Shown here: positions 8,201 through 11,596 of the stretch, in pieces
Numbering within the stretch: the stretch's first letter is position 1
Layout: every line of letters starts with the position of its first letter
NCBI GenBank assembly: GCA_905182985.1
Contig: CAJJDN010000254.1
Span: 1-11,596 of the forward strand
DNA: 11,596 bases
Direction: 5' to 3'
Origin: Paramecium sonneborni
Lineage: Eukaryota > Ciliophora > Oligohymenophorea > Peniculida > Parameciidae
The notes under the pieces: model-generated
Seen by the model: only the letters and a program-made list of their open reading frames with translations
What the model was told of the DNA's origin: nothing
The model's database searches: none
Position numbers and translations under genes: made by a program

Positions 8201-11099
8201 TAAACATCATTTGTGTACAGGTTTGGAATTGTATAAATACTGTTAATAAAAATTATTAAATTCTATTCAATTTTTAGAATCTTAAATGGACGCACAAGTT
8301 AACGATAAGCATTAGTTTTGATACCACATACAGGAATATGCAAATCTATAACATTGTTTTTATTAAGTTATTTGTTCACATGTTTTAACTTGAAAACATT
8401 AAGATCCTGACCAATAGCAATATCCAAGCTAGATTAAGCATAGGGCTGGTGTATTTTAGCTCTAACATAAGGTTGAAGTCAAAGCAATACATTATTAAAA
8501 AGTGAAATTAAAAAAAGGGCAATTGAATGAGNGTATTATAATTCCAAGAACATTAAAAATATGGAGATTAGTGATCAAAGCATTCTTATGGATTATTAAT
8601 ATCTTAACAAGTTAGATTGTTATTTAAAGTTGCTGCCTAACACTTGTTAGTTTTAGAATTATAATATGGGCATCGTAGAGTCTAAGAGGCGCATTCATCT
8701 GAACTACCACCTGATAATGCAGTACATGATGTGAATGTTTAACAAGACCCATTATTCCACATGCATTATGAATTTTGAATACATAATGATTAAGTCAATC
8801 CAGTGCATGGTTATTGTTGACAGTGATTACTTTGAGTATTCCATTGGCATTCTAAACTTTACATACAGTTTATTTATGAAATTAATTAAGAACATGCACA
8901 TCTATAGGGATTTGGGTATTAAGGAGCTTAACAAGTCAAACAGATTTTTAAAGTATTACTCCATCTTGCTGTTTATTTAGTATTTATTGAGCAAGTGGCT
9001 GAAGTTAATTAGTTTGCATAAGTTGTTGTTTAAGCGCAAACTACTTAAGCTGAATTCCAATAACATGGAATTGGAGTATAAGAATTGATTGATGAATAGT
9101 AGTATTAACATGTTTATGGATTAGTAAATATTGAACAACTTACAGGTTAACAAATATTATTACTCCAATAGCACTACTTTTAAAACTATTAGCAATCATT
9201 TTATTATGTTAATTATGAACATTTGCTCAATATTTAACAGGATCCATTTTGCCATATACAGAATCCATTATTACCTAATACATGTGTACATAAACTCTAA
9301 TTTGAATAAGATGAACATGGACTCATTGTATTTGTACAATTTTTCCCATTACTTCCTGGACAATTAATACTTTAAACTATGCATTCAGATTGAGATGTTC
9401 CTATTAAACTACCACAAGATGTAAAATTTACGCATTACCCCCCAGACCAAAGACAATTTTTATTGGATGCACAGTTTGATTATATCACTATATTTGAACA
9501 TACAAGTTGTTAACAATAATTGTTTTGCCACATGCAAGAACTACTTTATTCTGAGCAATCAAATTCATTATATAATTAAGAACATTAACATTGATTAGGA
9601 ATTTCTAAATAAAGTTTTGTTTGATTTTTATGCTATGAACATGAAACACAACTTGAGCCTGTCCATTTAAAAGTATGTAAAGTATTTGAAATACATTAAG
9701 TAGCATTCAAATTATTTGAATCAGTTAAATTTTAACATTTTCCACTTTGCCAAATACAAGGCTAAACGTCATTTGTGTACAAATTTGGAATTGTATAAAT
9801 ACAGTTTTTAGAATCCTAAATGGATGCACAAGTTAATGATTAGCATCTGTTTTGATACCACATACAGGAATAACCAAATCTATAACATTGTTTTTATGAA
9901 GTTATTTATTCACAAGTTTAAACTTGATAACATTAATATCCTGACCAATAGCAATATCCTAGTTACATTAAGCATAAATCTTTTGTAGTTTAGCTCAAAC
10001 ATAAGGAAGAAGACAAACCAGTACATTATGAAGAAGTGAAATTAAAAAAAGGGCAATTGAATGAGCTGCCAAGACACTATTATTAAGTTTGCGCTTTAGG
10101 ACAATTTGTAAATGATTAACAAGTATTATTCTACCAAATGCATTAAAGATTTTAGATGCAGGATAGTTAATCTTATATCTGATCACAATTCAAAGTATTA
10201 CATTCTGTATTATTCTACCAATTACAGTAATCTGCTTATTGGCACTATTCACCTAGGTAATTTGAACATTGACATTCATTATTTGGTTGATATTAATTAA
10301 ATATGTCTTGTTAAGGTATTTTGTACATACATGGGATGCATAACCCAGTACTATTAGAAACTTAAATCCAATAATATGTTTAAAAGGTTTTTTATGAACA
10401 ATCTTGAGCTTTTAAACTCTTTGCATTTTAATAGGACTAACATTATCCTTATACAAATTGACATGGCATAATTGTTTAAGGATTCAATCCTTCTATTACA
10501 AATTTGCATTCTTATTCAAATGTATAATCACTACATTATATTTGTACACATTCATTAGAAAATTTATTCCAAATACAAGTATCTTCCAATTATGAGCATT
10601 GATTCTCTTAGAAGTTTGTGCAAGATTATGCTGTCTAACAAGTTGAATTATTCCAATAACATAAGGTTCCTTGAAAACCCATTTATTATAAAGTGCATTA
10701 GGTCTAATTAAATTAAGAGCATTTTGGTAAATTATCTAATGATATACAGGTTGTGGAATTTAATTAATTAGAGCATTGAACATTTTACTAAAAACATTCT
10801 AAATTTTAAGAAGAATTTAGATTCGAACAAGAACTAAATGATTAACATTAACTTCCATCCCACCAACAGTCTAAAAAATTTAGCTAACAAGTAGTCTAAT
10901 TATTCAATTATCTGCATCCCAGGCTTTCACATGCATTTGAAGTAGCATTCCATCCACAAGATTAATATTTATTCAAAGTACCACAAGTGTATTGATCAAA
11001 TTATGAACATTCACACTAATTTGTCACTTGAACTGTCAATTAAGATAAGCATAATGCTCCACAAGCAATAATCACAAATGTTAATATATTTTGTTTCAT
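5179..11099 (-). CDS. cysteine-rich GPI-anchored surface antigen-like protein (Paramecium surface antigen type)
   Basis: ATG at 11099 opens MKQNILTFVIIACGALCLSQ, a signal peptide. The frame runs to TGA at 5179-5181 and ends CLSAFFIMALAILIIF, a short hydrophobic tail with no cytoplasmic residues, as in GPI-anchor signals. Between lie eight modules of about 230-275 residues. Each starts C-x-C-(S/A/T) (for example CECSQF, CQCSNY, CLCAQI, CSCTDL). Each ends C-x6-T-x2-W-x(4-9)-C-x2-C, with closing cysteine pairs near 10329, 9639, 8931, 8077, 7369, 6676, 5938 and 5225. Inside are repeated C-x-W-x(4-7)-C units and many N-x-S/T sites. This fits the large Cys-periodic proteins coating Paramecium cells and cilia. 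Two blemishes break the frame: a 28-bp insertion (8240-8267, TGA at 8267-8269) and the N at 8532. Without both, the frame encodes 1963 residues. Unspliced and unexcised it would give about 943 residues without an anchor. Gln is written mostly TAA/TAG throughout. The exact family is inferred from architecture, not from a database match. Confidence 0.82.
6974..8531 (-). repeat. tandem duplication, downstream copy (510 codons plus 28-bp insertion)
   Basis: This copy of the 8533-10065 block is 1558 bp: 1530 coding bases plus a 28-bp insertion at 8240-8267. It lacks one Asn codon near 7194 relative to the other copy. In one stretch of about 190 residues (minus strand, about 7370-7935 against 8932-9497) I count about 27 amino-acid differences, none at a cysteine. 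Confidence 0.85.
8240..8267. mobile_element. 28-bp insertion resembling a short IES with one damaged boundary
   Basis: Compared with the other copy (near 9800), the plus strand has 28 extra AT-rich bases directly after TA at 8238-8239. The left edge reads TACTGTTA, seven of eight positions of the Paramecium IES end consensus TAYAGYNR. The right edge is CA (8268-8269) where an IES needs TA. Twenty-eight bp falls in the shortest and commonest IES size class. It shifts the frame and introduces TGA. It is not an intron, as the minus strand has no GT...AG at the edges. The alternative is an ordinary small insertion. Confidence 0.4.
8532..8532. other. ambiguous base N at the duplication junction
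   Basis: The only non-ACGT base of the window lies exactly between the two repeat copies. Deleting it restores the frame (WNYNT joined to SFNCPFF), so it is probably a joining or gap artefact rather than a real extra base. Confidence 0.7.
8533..10065 (-). repeat. tandem duplication, upstream copy (511 codons)
   Basis: This 1533-bp block is closely similar, with many substitutions, to 6974-8531. Both begin on the minus strand at the SFNCPFFNF codons and end at WNYNT. The block spans the module-2 and module-3 terminators. It is a whole number of codons, so the duplication keeps the frame. Confidence 0.85.
11040..11099 (-). other. signal peptide coding segment of the antigen
   Basis: The first 20 codons give Met-Lys-Gln, a hydrophobic stretch (ILTFVIIACGALCL) and Ser-Gln, consistent with cleavage near residues 19-20. 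The first module's C-x-C motif (CECS) begins eight residues later. Confidence 0.7.
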
Positions 11100-11235
11100 A
11101 AATTAGTGTTTTCATATTTTAATCTAAATGCCATATGAAGTAAATCTTATAGAAATCCAATTCTATAACATTTATTAAAACCATCCATAATTTGATCTGT
11201 ACTCAAGAAAATACCGCCAACGGAGCTCCTCTGTT
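11096..11235 (-). pseudogene. small coding relic in the antigen promoter
   Basis: A minus-strand frame of about 45 codons reads RSSVGGIFLSTDQIMDGFNK and continues CYRIGFLQDLLHMAFRLKYE before TGA at 11096-11098, which overlaps the antigen ATG (11097-11099). It has no start codon of its own at the 5' end. The DNA around 11210-11233 is locally GC-rich (GCCAACGGAGCTCC), unlike its surroundings. The phrase S-T-D-Q-I-M-x-G-F faintly recalls MA3 domains (PDCD4/eIF4G). That is a weak resemblance only. Confidence 0.25.
11147..11168. promoter_or_regulatory. inverted repeat upstream of the antigen gene
   Basis: TTATAGAA (11147-11154) and TTCTATAA (11161-11168) are exact reverse complements with a 6-bp spacer, about 48 bases before the antigen ATG. 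Dyads of this size can be dimeric regulator sites. In DNA this AT-rich, chance is a real alternative. Confidence 0.35.
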
Positions 11236-11596
11236 TAATATATAGGAAAATTTTTTCAATAATGTCTAAATGTAAGATATTATATTCAATTCTATATTAC
11301 TTAATACTCTATATAAAAATATTCATTATATTAATTTAATCATCAATGTATATAGTTTATAAAAATTGTTCCCTTAGACTTAAATTTTGCTTATATATAT
11401 TTAATTTATATTTTGGTAGCTCATCATCAATTTAATCATGATAATATATACTTCATCAAACAAAAACAATATTTCAAATTGGTATATATATATTTAGATG
11501 GAAGTAAAATTTTAATAAATAATGATTATAGATTGAATTTGTTGAATAAATTAATTAAAATTTAAAAACAATTAATATACATTTTTATTAACCAAT
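11236..11596. other. AT-rich upstream region without recognised genes
   Basis: Both strands carry frequent TGAs or only low-complexity frames. TATATATA-type runs occur near 11390-11400 and 11483-11492. I see no RNA gene, no telomeric repeat and no coding phrase here. Confidence 0.4.

Noticed and set aside
8240..8267. The 28-bp insertion as a spliceosomal intron
   Set aside because: In either possible alignment the minus-strand segment starts AA or GA, not GT. The nearby GT at the preceding Cys codon gives no frame that avoids TGA.
8240..8267. The 28-bp insertion as a fully functional TA-bounded IES
   Set aside because: No TA pair in the region is 28 bp apart. The TA pair 26 bp apart would leave a two-base frameshift, so precise excision would not restore the protein.
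7176..9367. Plus-strand standard-code ORFs at 7176-7361, 8735-8980 and 9131-9367
   Set aside because: The 7176 and 8735 ORFs resemble each other only because they lie antisense to equivalent positions of the duplicated antigen. The cysteine-patterned minus-strand frame explains all three.
9995..10300. Short ORFs at 9995-10186 (minus) and 10112-10300 (plus)
   Set aside because: Both lie inside the antigen coding region in other frames and show no family features.
1..11596. Telomere repeats, tRNA or rRNA genes, CRISPR arrays, bacterial operons
   Set aside because: No runs of CCCCAA/CCCAAA, no cloverleaf or conserved rRNA segments, no regularly spaced identical repeats, and no Shine-Dalgarno-led bacterial ORFs were found.
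1..11596. Tetrahymena or another ciliate as source
   Set aside because: The code would fit, but introns of 22-30 nt and the antigen architecture favour Paramecium. A near relative cannot be excluded.

Overview
The window is macronuclear-type ciliate DNA, most likely from Paramecium. It is very AT-rich, and on both strands reading frames become long and protein-like only when TAA and TAG are read as glutamine and TGA is the only stop. The introns I can fit are 25, 29 and 30 nt (perhaps 22 nt), which is the Paramecium size class. The dominant gene is a cysteine-rich, GPI-anchored surface antigen-like protein, a hallmark of that genus. The species is not determinable from this sequence.

Layout. 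(1) 1-660: AT-rich DNA with a faint decayed WD-repeat-like remnant on the minus strand. (2) 661-1593, minus strand: a compact, apparently intact Cdt1 replication-licensing factor of about 300 residues with one putative 30-nt intron. (3) 1594-1749: short divergent promoter region. (4) About 1750-2424, plus strand: an unrecognised gene with two good tiny introns but two homopolymer frameshifts. (5) 2345-2961, minus strand: a multiply frameshifted gene relic. It abuts an intact 129-codon minus-strand ORF (2954-3343). (6) 3474-3640: a near-perfect palindrome just ahead of an ORF that opens with a textbook signal peptide but has little behind it. (7) 3641-4640, minus strand: a long decayed gene with WD-like fragments and a well preserved C-terminus. 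(8) 4778-5122, plus strand: a small ORF with one in-frame TGA. (9) 5179-11099, minus strand: the surface antigen-like gene. (10) 11100-11596: its upstream region, holding an inverted repeat and a small coding relic whose TGA overlaps the antigen start codon.

The antigen gene is the centre of interest. It encodes a signal peptide, eight cysteine-rich modules and a hydrophobic GPI-signal-like tail. Every module opens with C-x-C-(S/A/T) and closes with C-x6-T-x2-W-x(4-9)-C-x2-C. Two modules' worth of coding sequence (about 510 codons) is duplicated in tandem and in frame. The single ambiguous base of the window sits exactly at the duplication junction. The downstream copy carries a 28-bp AT-rich insertion absent from the other copy, which shifts the frame and brings in a TGA. 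Its length, and one TA-C-T-G-T-T-A boundary, resemble a Paramecium internal eliminated sequence (IES), but the other boundary reads CA instead of TA. Removing exactly those 28 bp and the N gives one continuous frame of 1963 codons plus stop.

The genes do not form a pathway. The picture is one housekeeping gene (Cdt1) beside a stretch of decaying genes and a variable-antigen-type gene, as might be expected toward a chromosome end. No telomeric repeat is present, so that placement is inference.
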